Origin: a virus
DNA: 30,237 nt
Reading direction: 5' to 3' (one strand)
IMG/VR virus record: IMGVR_UViG_3300030104_007623
Coordinates: 1 to 30,237 of that record
Position numbers and translations under genes: made by a program. Numbering within the stretch: position 1 is the stretch's first letter; each line of letters begins with the position of its first letter. Below are positions 21,330-27,951 of the stretch, in pieces. Below the pieces are notes generated by a model. That model was not told the origin of the DNA. It did no database searches and saw only the letters and a program-made list of their open reading frames with translations.

Positions 21330-22769
21330 TTAATAAACTAAATTATGTGTTTGTACTTTTTTAATATCTATATTAGTGTTAATTAATTCATATTTTTCTC
21401 TTGGTTCCCAAGTATCAAATAATTCATCTAAAGCTTCTATTACTCTTTTCCCTTGATGGGATGATGTAAACCCAGCTTCATCACTTAAAGCCCATTCTCT
21501 ACCCTTCAAACCTACTTCATCCCTCTTTTGAGGAGACATATCATATATTTCTCTGATTCTTTTAGCTGCATCTTCTGCTTTACATCTATCATCAAAAATG
21601 TAAGGAGTAACTGGAGATCCCTGAATTGACCTATTTGTGGGGTAAACTGGAAAGGCCCATTCCCCATGGTTTTTATATTTTCCTGTATGGTTTGATGGTA
21701 ATTCTGGGGTTGGTTCAAACCATTTTCCATTTTCATCTTCAAATCTCATTTGATCCTGCATTCCACCTGTAACATTAGCTATAATTGGGGTTCCAGCTAA
21801 CATTGCTTCTGTCAATGTTAACCCCCATCCTTCATTTGAAGTTAGTAGAATTTGGGCATCTGCTAAGTTATACAACCTATTTAAATCTCCAACAGAAAGC
21901 TTATTTGTTGAAAAAACAATGGCTTTTGGATAATCTTTGCTAAATAATAATTCCTCAACTGTAATTAAGTCTGTACCAGCTTCATGAGATACTTCAGTAT
22001 GAAGTACAAATCTACACTTATCCGCTTTTTCTTTAGGTAAAGAATCCAAGAAGATTTTAAAAGCAAACATTGTATCTGGGATTTGTTTTCTTCTAATATT
22101 CCTAGAATTAAAAAATAACATAAAATCTACTTCTTCATCTTTAAATACCTTAGATTTAAAATTTTCTAATTCTTCTGAGTGTGGTGGTATGGGGAAATAT
22201 TTATTGTGGTTTAATCCATGGGGCACATATTTTATAACTTTATCCTCAGCTTTATCCCCCAAAACAATCTTATTAATATTTACGGTTTGTTTTGAAATTC
22301 CCAATAGGGCATCACATGACTCATAAAACGCTTTATTATATAAGGGGGCAGGGTAATCATCCCAAATATTAAGGTAAACAATTGGAATTTGTTTCCTAAT
22401 TTCTCCCTCCATTTCAAATAACCACATAAAATATCTAGGATCTGTAATTATAAAAATAGCATCTGGTTTTTCTAGTTTAATAAGTTGTCTTACTAAATCA
22501 GGATTTCCATAACCATCAGTAGGATATAGAAGGACACTAGAATCGGTAATTCCTGATTCTTTATTTGTATCTTGACTTATATCAAATCTTTTACCCTTAT
22601 CTGGGTGTTTAATAGCTCCTGCTATTTGAACCCAATTAAAGTGTTGGCAAGTATGTATAACTATTTCTTTTGCTACAGTGGCTACTCCTGATGGGACTCT
22701 TATATCATCGCATATCAAAAGTATTTTTTTTCTTTCACTAGGTGGAAGATATTTAAAACTTTTATCCAT
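21330..22769 (-). CDS. Family 4 (GT-B) glycosyltransferase
   Basis: A 479-residue GT-B protein: the N-terminal half has KILLICDDIRVPSGVATVAK, the C-terminal half SNEGWGLTLTEAMLAGTPII with the GT4 donor-binding Glu residues, and ANVTGG. It is expected to use a retaining mechanism with a nucleotide sugar. It is the first gene of the glycan cassette, starting 12 bases after the ribbon-helix-helix regulator gene (an A-rich leader with no Shine-Dalgarno), so the regulator may influence the cassette (inference). The C-terminal region beyond residue 420 is helical and charged. Confidence 0.87.
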   Translation of the reverse strand: MDKSFKYLPPSERKKILLICDDIRVPSGVATVAKEIVIHTCQHFNWVQIAGAIKHPDKGKRFDISQDTNKESGITDSSVLLYPTDGYGNPDLVRQLIKLEKPDAIFIITDPRYFMWLFEMEGEIRKQIPIVYLNIWDDYPAPLYNKAFYESCDALLGISKQTVNINKIVLGDKAEDKVIKYVPHGLNHNKYFPIPPHSEELENFKSKVFKDEEVDFMLFFNSRNIRRKQIPDTMFAFKIFLDSLPKEKADKCRFVLHTEVSHEAGTDLITVEELLFSKDYPKAIVFSTNKLSVGDLNRLYNLADAQILLTSNEGWGLTLTEAMLAGTPIIANVTGGMQDQMRFEDENGKWFEPTPELPSNHTGKYKNHGEWAFPVYPTNRSIQGSPVTPYIFDDRCKAEDAAKRIREIYDMSPQKRDEVGLKGREWALSDEAGFTSSHQGKRVIEALDELFDTWEPREKYELINTNIDIKKVQTHNLVY

Positions 22770-22780
22770 TATTTTTTTAT

Positions 22781-22969
22781 TTATAAATCTAGGTTTGTTT
22801 GATTATTAATTTGTTTTCTAAATTCCTCATCTGTAAGATACAAATAAATTGCACGATCGGCAAGTTTTTGGAAAGAAAATTTTCTTTTAACACATTCAAT
22901 TTTGAAATTTTCAAATAAATCACTTTTAACTTTTACACTAGTTAAGGTCATTTTTTTCTTTTCAGTCAT
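22781..22969 (-). CDS. Ribbon-helix-helix DNA-binding protein
   Basis: A 62-residue protein with the Arc/MetJ-like RHH layout: a beta strand TLTSVKVKSDLF that would insert in the DNA major groove, helix FENFKIECVKRK, the turn FS and helix FQKLADRAIYLYL. Two such chains normally form the DNA-binding dimer. Its position just before the glycan cassette and after the replication block suggests local transcription control (inference). Possible promoter upstream: TTTG, 18 bases, TATTATTA at 22985-23014. Confidence 0.75.
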   Translation of the reverse strand: MTEKKKMTLTSVKVKSDLFENFKIECVKRKFSFQKLADRAIYLYLTDEEFRKQINNQTNLDL

Positions 22970-22984
22970 TTTTATTTATTTTGT

Positions 22985-23014
22985 TAATAATATATAAATA
23001 TATGCAGATTCAAA
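22985..23014 (-). promoter_or_regulatory. Possible second-type promoter, TTTG-N18-TATTATTA
   Basis: TTTG (23014-23011), 18 bases, TATTATTA (22992-22985). The same pair with the same spacing occurs at 6031-6060 before the LamG gene. The region is very AT-rich, so the match may be chance. Confidence 0.3.
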
Positions 23015-23957
23015 GGGATACACCCACATTGCATAAACTTTTATCATTTTTATAAGGACAGAAACCACAATTCCACTTAGATGGGTTTGGTAACATTTCC
23101 TTAGTTGTATATTCGTTTTGGGTAAAACATTCACCCATAAATTCTTCTAACGCTTTAGTTGCTCTACTTATTTTAATTTTACCCGATGGGGGAGAGTACA
23201 TTTGGAATCGTTTTTGTGGGTAATCCCCACCAGTATAAATTTTTCTTCTTGTTATAAAAAACTCAACATCTATATTTTCCTTAGGCACATCAAACTGTTC
23301 CGCAAAGAATTTTTTGTATAAAATAAGTTGGAATTGTTTATCTTCATCTTTTTTGACATAATCTAATTTCCAACCATTAGTAGAAGTTTTAATATCTATT
23401 ATTTTGAATTTATTGGTTCCTTCATGATACATTACAATATCAAGATAACCTATAAACAAAACGTTAGGATTATAATGTAAAGGAGGTATTGTGATGGGGG
23501 TTTCTATTCCTACTAAATGCCAACCACGTTTTGTAAAATATTTACCTCTATGTTTTTTTAAATAATTTAATATTTTAACTCCATCTTGATAAAATTCACT
23601 TAATTCACCTGGGTTTGAAAAATGTTGATTATTATTTTTATTATATTCTTCTTTATAATGTTCCCTAAGTTGGTCCTTTAATATCTCTAAAATATCTTCT
23701 CTATCAGCTGCTGCAGCACTTTTTTCATACATTACCTTAATATAATGTTGAAATGCTTCATGTAATGCTTTTCCAAATACAGTATGGATACTAGGTGTGT
23801 AAACTTTATAACCATCCCTATACTGCAACGCCCATTGTTTAGGGCATTTTTTCCACATTGAATATTGGGAATATGAGATATTCTTTTGAAAAGCATAATT
23901 AACTTCTCTTTTGGGAGTTTGTTGTATCTCCTTTACTATCGTAGGAATTTTAGGCAT
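23010..23957 (-). CDS. PD-(D/E)XK nuclease with probable 4Fe-4S cluster (AddB/Cas4-like)
   Basis: A 315-residue RecB-fold nuclease. Motifs in order: SYSQYSMWKKCPKQWAL (with Cys38), GKALHEAF (His66), GYLDIVMYHEG (Asp173), FKIIDIKTS (Asp188-x-Lys190) and QFQLILYKKF (Gln-Tyr motif). At the C-terminus CGFCPYKNDKSLC gives Cys297, Cys300 and Cys309. With Cys38 these make the four-cysteine iron-sulfur staple of AddB/Cas4 nucleases. It probably processes DNA ends during recombination or replication. It starts immediately after the DUF1599 gene in the replication block. Confidence 0.88.
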   Translation of the reverse strand: MPKIPTIVKEIQQTPKREVNYAFQKNISYSQYSMWKKCPKQWALQYRDGYKVYTPSIHTVFGKALHEAFQHYIKVMYEKSAAAADREDILEILKDQLREHYKEEYNKNNNQHFSNPGELSEFYQDGVKILNYLKKHRGKYFTKRGWHLVGIETPITIPPLHYNPNVLFIGYLDIVMYHEGTNKFKIIDIKTSTNGWKLDYVKKDEDKQFQLILYKKFFAEQFDVPKENIDVEFFITRRKIYTGGDYPQKRFQMYSPPSGKIKISRATKALEEFMGECFTQNEYTTKEMLPNPSKWNCGFCPYKNDKSLCNVGVSL

Positions 23958-24377
23958 TTATTTTTTCCATTTGTCACGCCCAACTAGTAAACCAATTATA
24001 CCATAATTGGCTACATCTAGAAACGTGTCTTCCATTCCTTCACCTTTAACAAAATTTTTACCATTTACCAATAGATTTCTTAATCTGGATACTTTATCAG
24101 TTAATCTAATTGCTAGTCCAGTTAATGAAAATTTTTTATCATTTTCTTTAGTTAAATCTCCTCCTAATGAAATGTTTTGTAAACCATAGTCCATATGTTT
24201 ACGAGCAAATGTTGTATACATTTCATCTTGAATCTTTAAAAATTCTTTAGCCAATTCAGGATACTCTTCTTCAAAAATATGTTGTATTTCAAGATTTTGT
24301 TGAGATACGGCTTTCCACTTTTCTGCTTTATCAAGTTTTCTTGATTCTACTAAATCTTCAATAAATTGATCTTTCAT
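23958..24377 (-). CDS. DUF1599/Nmad1 family protein (nucleotide-modification associated)
   Basis: A 139-residue helical protein with the family pattern: MYTTFARKHMDYGLQNIS (Lys60, Asp63-Tyr-Gly), then GLAIRLTDKVSRLRNL (Arg91, Asp94, Lys95, Arg98) and MEDTFLDVANYGII (Glu116, Asp117, Asp121). The family is all-helical and MazG-like in its acidic residues, and is reported as associated with phage nucleotide modification systems. It may act on (d)NTPs. A promoter-like motif lies inside the upstream gp62 gene, 79 bases before this start. Confidence 0.78.
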   Translation of the reverse strand: MKDQFIEDLVESRKLDKAEKWKAVSQQNLEIQHIFEEEYPELAKEFLKIQDEMYTTFARKHMDYGLQNISLGGDLTKENDKKFSLTGLAIRLTDKVSRLRNLLVNGKNFVKGEGMEDTFLDVANYGIIGLLVGRDKWKK

Positions 24378-24835
24378 TTAAATAACTTTTTAATTTCTTT
24401 ATCTTCTAAACTCATTTTTTGTAAAATTTGAGTAATTACTTTTTTATCCATTATGTTAATATACGAAAGGGCTTCCCGAGATCCAACCTCAAAATAAGAA
24501 GATATATACTCTACTAATTCTTTATTGGGTTGTTTATTTTTGGTTTTAATATATTGTAACCAAACTTTACGTTTTGGTATCATTTCTTTATAGAAATTGT
24601 ATATTTCTTTTTTATTATTTGGCATTAAACTCTGCGCATAATCAGCGACTTCAACGTAATATGGGCTCATACTTACAAATCTATGCACCATGTATGAATT
24701 AAAATTATCCCAATCTTTATCCGTAAACTCTTTAACAGGTGTTTTGTAAAGAGTTATGTGTTGGAGCCAATCAAATATGTTTTTTGTCTTATTTTTTAAT
24801 TCCATATCTTGAAAATCTAAACCATAATCTTTCAT
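24374..24835 (-). CDS. gp62: Clamp-loader small subunit (T4 gp62-like)
   Basis: A 153-residue helical protein that I assign to gp62 by layout. NIFDWLQHITLYKT comes first. NSYMVHRFVSMSPYYVEVAD matches the (V)NR.LSYFPD...AN region of marine T4-like gp62. KEIYNFYKEMIPKRKVWLQYIK matches the NFY...I.K.KR...W segment, and EYISSYFEVGSREALSYINIM plus a terminal helix matches the end. It joins gp44 to load the sliding clamp on DNA. The ATG at 24835 overlaps DUF2061 by 47 bases; an ATG ten codons later (MELKNK) would cut the overlap. The gp44 gene is about 1.4 kb upstream. Confidence 0.7.
   Translation of the reverse strand: MKDYGLDFQDMELKNKTKNIFDWLQHITLYKTPVKEFTDKDWDNFNSYMVHRFVSMSPYYVEVADYAQSLMPNNKKEIYNFYKEMIPKRKVWLQYIKTKNKQPNKELVEYISSYFEVGSREALSYINIMDKKVITQILQKMSLEDKEIKKLFK
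24456..24487 (-). promoter_or_regulatory. Internal promoter candidate inside the gp62 gene, GTTG-N20-TATATTAA
   Basis: GTTG (24487-24484), exactly 20 bases, then TATATTAA (24463-24456), preceded by TTTCG. The TTCGTATATT core also occurs in the three strong copies. It lies inside the gp62 coding region and would drive the DUF1599 and nuclease genes. Its first box has one mismatch. Confidence 0.4.
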
Positions 24836-25040
24836 GAAAATAATATAAAAGCATTTTGGTAAACAATTCTATTGAACCTATAGTAAACCCTATTTTCACA
24901 CTTCCAGTTATTAAGTAAGATAATAAAATAGTATCCAAAGTTCCAACTATTCTCCAAGTAATAGTTTTTAAAAAATGTCTTTTTCTACTAACCTTGCTGG
25001 GTGAGTTTAGGGTGGTAAATAGTTTTGATAAAATATTCAT
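24789..25040 (-). CDS. DUF2061 membrane protein
   Basis: An 83-residue protein with the DUF2061 signature: SRKRHFLKTITWRIVGTLDT (Thr-Trp-Arg 28-30, Asp-Thr 36-37), a transmembrane segment around 31-46 and a second around 50-68, with Glu58 and Lys62 and the C-terminal YYFHERLW. In Bacteroidetes DUF2061 genes are often found beside sulfate-assimilation genes (recollection, not checked). That would fit a link to the PAPS-dependent sulfotransferases in this phage. It overlaps its upstream neighbour by one base. Confidence 0.8.
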   Translation of the reverse strand: MNILSKLFTTLNSPSKVSRKRHFLKTITWRIVGTLDTILLSYLITGSVKIGFTIGSIELFTKMLLYYFHERLWFRFSRYGIKK

Positions 25041-25285
25041 TAAATAGAGATATCTTTATACTCTTCTCTTAATTCTTTAGGTAAAGAATCAGGTATGATT
25101 TTTTTAGTTTCTAAATCATAGAATACAGGTATTGGAAGCATTGCATCTTCATCAGTTCCAGCTACAAATTTTGATACTTTCCTTAATACAAAAGCTTGAC
25201 CAAATAAATATCCTCCATCAAATCCTTCTATTGCTGTGGTATTTTTAAAATCTATGTTAATACCTTGTTGTTGTGGGTTGTTCAT
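25040..25285 (-). CDS. Conserved small phage protein (81 aa)
   Basis: An 81-residue protein with FKNTTAIEGFDGGYLFGQAF, then VLRKVSKFVAG and PIPVFYDLETKKIIPDSLPK. The strand-rich N-terminal half and the PVFYD motif resemble a small protein I recall as recurrent in marine T4-like phages, of unknown function. It sits between replication genes. No catalytic residues can be named. Confidence 0.6.
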   Translation of the reverse strand: MNNPQQQGINIDFKNTTAIEGFDGGYLFGQAFVLRKVSKFVAGTDEDAMLPIPVFYDLETKKIIPDSLPKELREEYKDISI

Positions 25286-25295
25286 ATTTTATTTT

Positions 25296-26276
25296 TTATT
25301 TTATTATATAATTATAGATTGTTATTAAGCAATCTTTGTCTAATTGGTTATATTTTAAATACTTGTCTTTCCATTCTTGAGATTTTTCACCATTATAATT
25401 AGGCCAACTTCCATCAAGATATGCTTGCCATCTAAAACCTTCTCTCGCTTCATAATTTTCTACTTCTTCCCAAGTTACAGTTTTATCACCTAATAAAAGT
25501 CTACACAGATAATTTTCTTTTTCACAGTAACTTAACATTAATTTTGTATATAATTTTCTTAATAGAGGATTATAATCAGTAGGTAGAGTATAAATTTCCC
25601 AACATGATAGATGGAATGCGAAACCAGGCCAATATGCCATTGTTAATTGTTTTTGAAACCAATTATGTTTCTGTTTAATATCATAATGTACTCTAGAAGT
25701 GTAGTCATTGTTATTTATTTTATTTCTTTTAAACCCGTTTATTTTTGCAATAAGTTTATTGAGAATGATAGCTACGGACTTTTCTACTAAACCTAAACCA
25801 CATGTTAAATTAGTAAAAAACTTATAATGTTTAGTGTTAGTTAAAGTTTTAACCCATGCCCACATTCCGGGACCCATTATAAATCTTCTTGAAAGTTTAT
25901 ATGGTAAATGGCTAGCTATTTCATTTAATTCTTCATAGTCATTATTTACTTTCAAAGCAGCTAGAGACATAATTGTTTGATCTCTCGATACATCATCTTC
26001 TCCATATCTTCCAGTATGTCTTGATGCTTGATACCATTTCTTTTTGAAGTGGTGATTCTCCCCAAACGCACGATAACATTCTAAGATACCTTCTTTCATT
26101 AAAGGTTCTTTCCATGTTATATAGGCTAATCCTGTTCTCCAAAGACAATCCCCTTCTCCAACATTTAAAGCCCCATCTTTTTTTGCCCATTCCCAGGCAT
26201 GTTCACACATCATTTTAGTTTTTGTGTCAAAAAATTTTTTAGCTACTATTTTTTTACCTGGTTTAAAAGTACTCAT
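25296..26276 (-). CDS. Hypothetical helical protein, possible alpha/alpha toroid (326 aa)
   Basis: I do not recognise this family. Seen: an all-helical sequence with GEGDCLWRTGLAYITWKEPL, the polar stretch ASRHTGRYGEDDVSRDQTIM, and many Trp, Tyr and His residues (GPGMWAWVKTL, FHLSCWEIYTLP, FRWQAYLDGSWP). Repeated helical pairs with polar/aromatic loops suggest an (alpha/alpha)6 barrel of the glycosidase or sugar-processing kind. GEDDVSRDQ could hold catalytic acids (inference). It lies between gp44 and the conserved 81-residue protein, with four-base overlap to gp44. It could connect the glycan cassette with replication or have an unrelated function. Confidence 0.55.
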   Translation of the reverse strand: MSTFKPGKKIVAKKFFDTKTKMMCEHAWEWAKKDGALNVGEGDCLWRTGLAYITWKEPLMKEGILECYRAFGENHHFKKKWYQASRHTGRYGEDDVSRDQTIMSLAALKVNNDYEELNEIASHLPYKLSRRFIMGPGMWAWVKTLTNTKHYKFFTNLTCGLGLVEKSVAIILNKLIAKINGFKRNKINNNDYTSRVHYDIKQKHNWFQKQLTMAYWPGFAFHLSCWEIYTLPTDYNPLLRKLYTKLMLSYCEKENYLCRLLLGDKTVTWEEVENYEAREGFRWQAYLDGSWPNYNGEKSQEWKDKYLKYNQLDKDCLITIYNYIIK

Positions 26277-27199
26277 ATTACTTGTGGTTTTTTAATTTCT
26301 ATTATTTTTGCTAATGCACTTGCTATATTAATTTCTTTATCTATTCTAAAGTTTGAATGGTATTGGTGCTCATTCAAGATCATTGCCACACTACCTTCTC
26401 TACCTACTGCATATTCAGAGGCATAATCAAATAATGCTCTATATAGCCCTTCAAAGTCTTTAACACCCGAATCTGCTATTATTTGTCTTAATTTTCTATA
26501 ATCTGTTTTCTTATTTTTTAGCTCCGCTATAATTTGTTTTGTATAGTTAGATGATACCATAATTGATTCATCTACCTTTAATTTACCATCCTTAATTGAT
26601 AATTGAATGGTGTTTAACATTTTTCGTATATCCGGATAATGGGTGTTAACTATGTTAACGAGAAAGTCTACATTCCATCCTTTTCCTATCTCATTTATTA
26701 GGATTTTATTTAAATGTTTTGCTACCTCTTTTTTACTTGGTGGAATTATTTTTAGTACCTGACATCTTGATTGTAATGGGTCTATTACCCTTTCTATAAA
26801 ATTGCACGTCATAATAAAACGTGTGGTTCTTGAAAATGTTTCTATTACATTTCTTAAAGACGCTTGCGCTTGAATTGTGAGGAAATCTGCCTCGTCGAGT
26901 ATGACAACTTTAATCTGTCGAAACGAAGCAGTACTTGAGAAGTTGGTGACTTTATCCCTAATAGTTTCGATCCCACGTTCATCACTAGCGTTAATGTATA
27001 AGTAATCGCAGTCCAAATTATTAACAATGAGTTTAGCAAGAGTAGTTTTACCTGTACCAGCAGGTCCGTAGAAAATAAAGTTTTGAATGTCATCTTGATC
27101 TAAATATTTTTGTATTTGAGTTTTAATATGGTTATTACCTACATATTCATCAAGAGTGTTAGAACGATATTTTTCAACTAATAATGTGTGATCTTTCAT
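26273..27199 (-). CDS. gp44: Clamp-loader ATPase (T4 gp44-like)
   Basis: A 308-residue AAA+ protein. Walker A FIFYGPAGTGKTT (residues 41-53), Walker B VVILDEADFLT (98-108), sensor 1 IMTCNF (129-134), and the arginine finger in the SRC motif (Ser144-Arg145-Cys146) are all in place. The C-terminal collar is helical. With gp62 it opens and loads the sliding clamp for phage DNA synthesis. It starts directly after the SET gene with a four-base overlap, and no Shine-Dalgarno sequence precedes it (A-rich AAAATAAAAAA). Confidence 0.93.
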   Translation of the reverse strand: MKDHTLLVEKYRSNTLDEYVGNNHIKTQIQKYLDQDDIQNFIFYGPAGTGKTTLAKLIVNNLDCDYLYINASDERGIETIRDKVTNFSSTASFRQIKVVILDEADFLTIQAQASLRNVIETFSRTTRFIMTCNFIERVIDPLQSRCQVLKIIPPSKKEVAKHLNKILINEIGKGWNVDFLVNIVNTHYPDIRKMLNTIQLSIKDGKLKVDESIMVSSNYTKQIIAELKNKKTDYRKLRQIIADSGVKDFEGLYRALFDYASEYAVGREGSVAMILNEHQYHSNFRIDKEINIASALAKIIEIKKPQVI

Positions 27200-27621
27200 T
27201 TTTTTATTTTATAACCATAATCTGTGAAAATTTCATCTCCTTTTTTAATATCTTTGAGTGCAAAAAAAGCAAAACAATCTTGATAATTTCTGGTGATGTG
27301 AACTCTTTCTTCATTAATTTTTTTTGAATAGGAGTTTTTTATATCAGGGGTTGTCCAAAATGCGTTTACCCCAGAGGGGTTACTATTATACATTGAAGCA
27401 TACCCAAGAACTATACTAAAAAATTGCTTCTTTTTATCTTGATAAAATCTGTAGTGGGGGAGGATTTTAGTATAAGTTCTAATAGCAGGAAATGAAATAT
27501 AACGGCATTCTTCTAACAATTCCCCTCTTTTAATATCACCAGTAGCAAACACCCCAAACCCACTATTTGGGATTGTTGATGTTTTTATCTCTAATTTTCC
27601 GCAATTATATAATCTATCCAT
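27196..27621 (-). CDS. SET-domain protein
   Basis: A 141-residue protein with a compact SET fold: GFGVFATGDIKRGELLEECRYI (Gly21, Gly23), LGYASMYNSNPSGVN (residues 72-86) and ALKDIKKGDEIFTDYGY (121-137). SET domains methylate lysine using SAM. The usual Asn-His-Ser motif reads Asn-Ser-Asn (residues 79-81, His lost), but the terminal GDEIFTDYG Tyr is kept. Targets in phage infection are unknown; a host or phage protein may be modified. It lies between gp44 and an 87-residue protein. Confidence 0.82.
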   Translation of the reverse strand: MDRLYNCGKLEIKTSTIPNSGFGVFATGDIKRGELLEECRYISFPAIRTYTKILPHYRFYQDKKKQFFSIVLGYASMYNSNPSGVNAFWTTPDIKNSYSKKINEERVHITRNYQDCFAFFALKDIKKGDEIFTDYGYKIKK

Positions 27622-27624
27622 TTT

Positions 27625-27888
27625 TTAATATTCATCTCCATAAATGTTGTACTTCTTTATAGGTTCAGGTTTAACTTCTTCTTCAGTATAATGTATAGCA
27701 TACAATTTACTTCCAATAGGATCTAACCTATATTCACCTTTGAAGTTAGTAACATCTAGGTATGCTTCCAAAGTATCTGTTAAATTTTTATAAACAACAT
27801 TTTTTGTATCATCTACCAAAGTCCACCTGTCTCCAGGTGGTACTCTAGTAGCAATTAACTCATTTCTTTCTACAGCTTTTGTTTTCAT
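27625..27888 (-). CDS. Small hypothetical protein (87 aa)
   Basis: An 87-residue protein with beta-strand-like stretches (NELIATRVPPGDRWTLVDD, then FKGEYRLDPIGSKLYAIHY) and a charged tail. It resembles a small beta-barrel or domain-swapped module, but no family was recognised. It follows groEL after an AT-rich 63-base gap that holds no clear terminator, so its transcript may come from read-through of the chaperone unit. Confidence 0.55.
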   Translation of the reverse strand: MKTKAVERNELIATRVPPGDRWTLVDDTKNVVYKNLTDTLEAYLDVTNFKGEYRLDPIGSKLYAIHYTEEEVKPEPIKKYNIYGDEY

Positions 27889-27951
27889 ATTTCTTCTTTA
27901 ATCATTGTGAATATAAAACAAATTAATATAAATGATAATTTTAAAATCATA

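Noticed and set aside
21512-21742. Alternative frame of 76 codons on the minus strand
   Set aside because: It lies inside the GT4 gene at 21330-22769, which has clear family motifs in its own frame.
25993-27093. Other minus-strand frames at 25993-26190 and 26854-27093
   Set aside because: They overlap the 326-residue gene and gp44 in other frames; gp44 motifs confirm the main frame.
27889-27951. Terminator after groEL
   Set aside because: Only a short ATTTTAAAAT palindrome in AT-rich DNA; no GC stem followed by a T-run on the coding strand.
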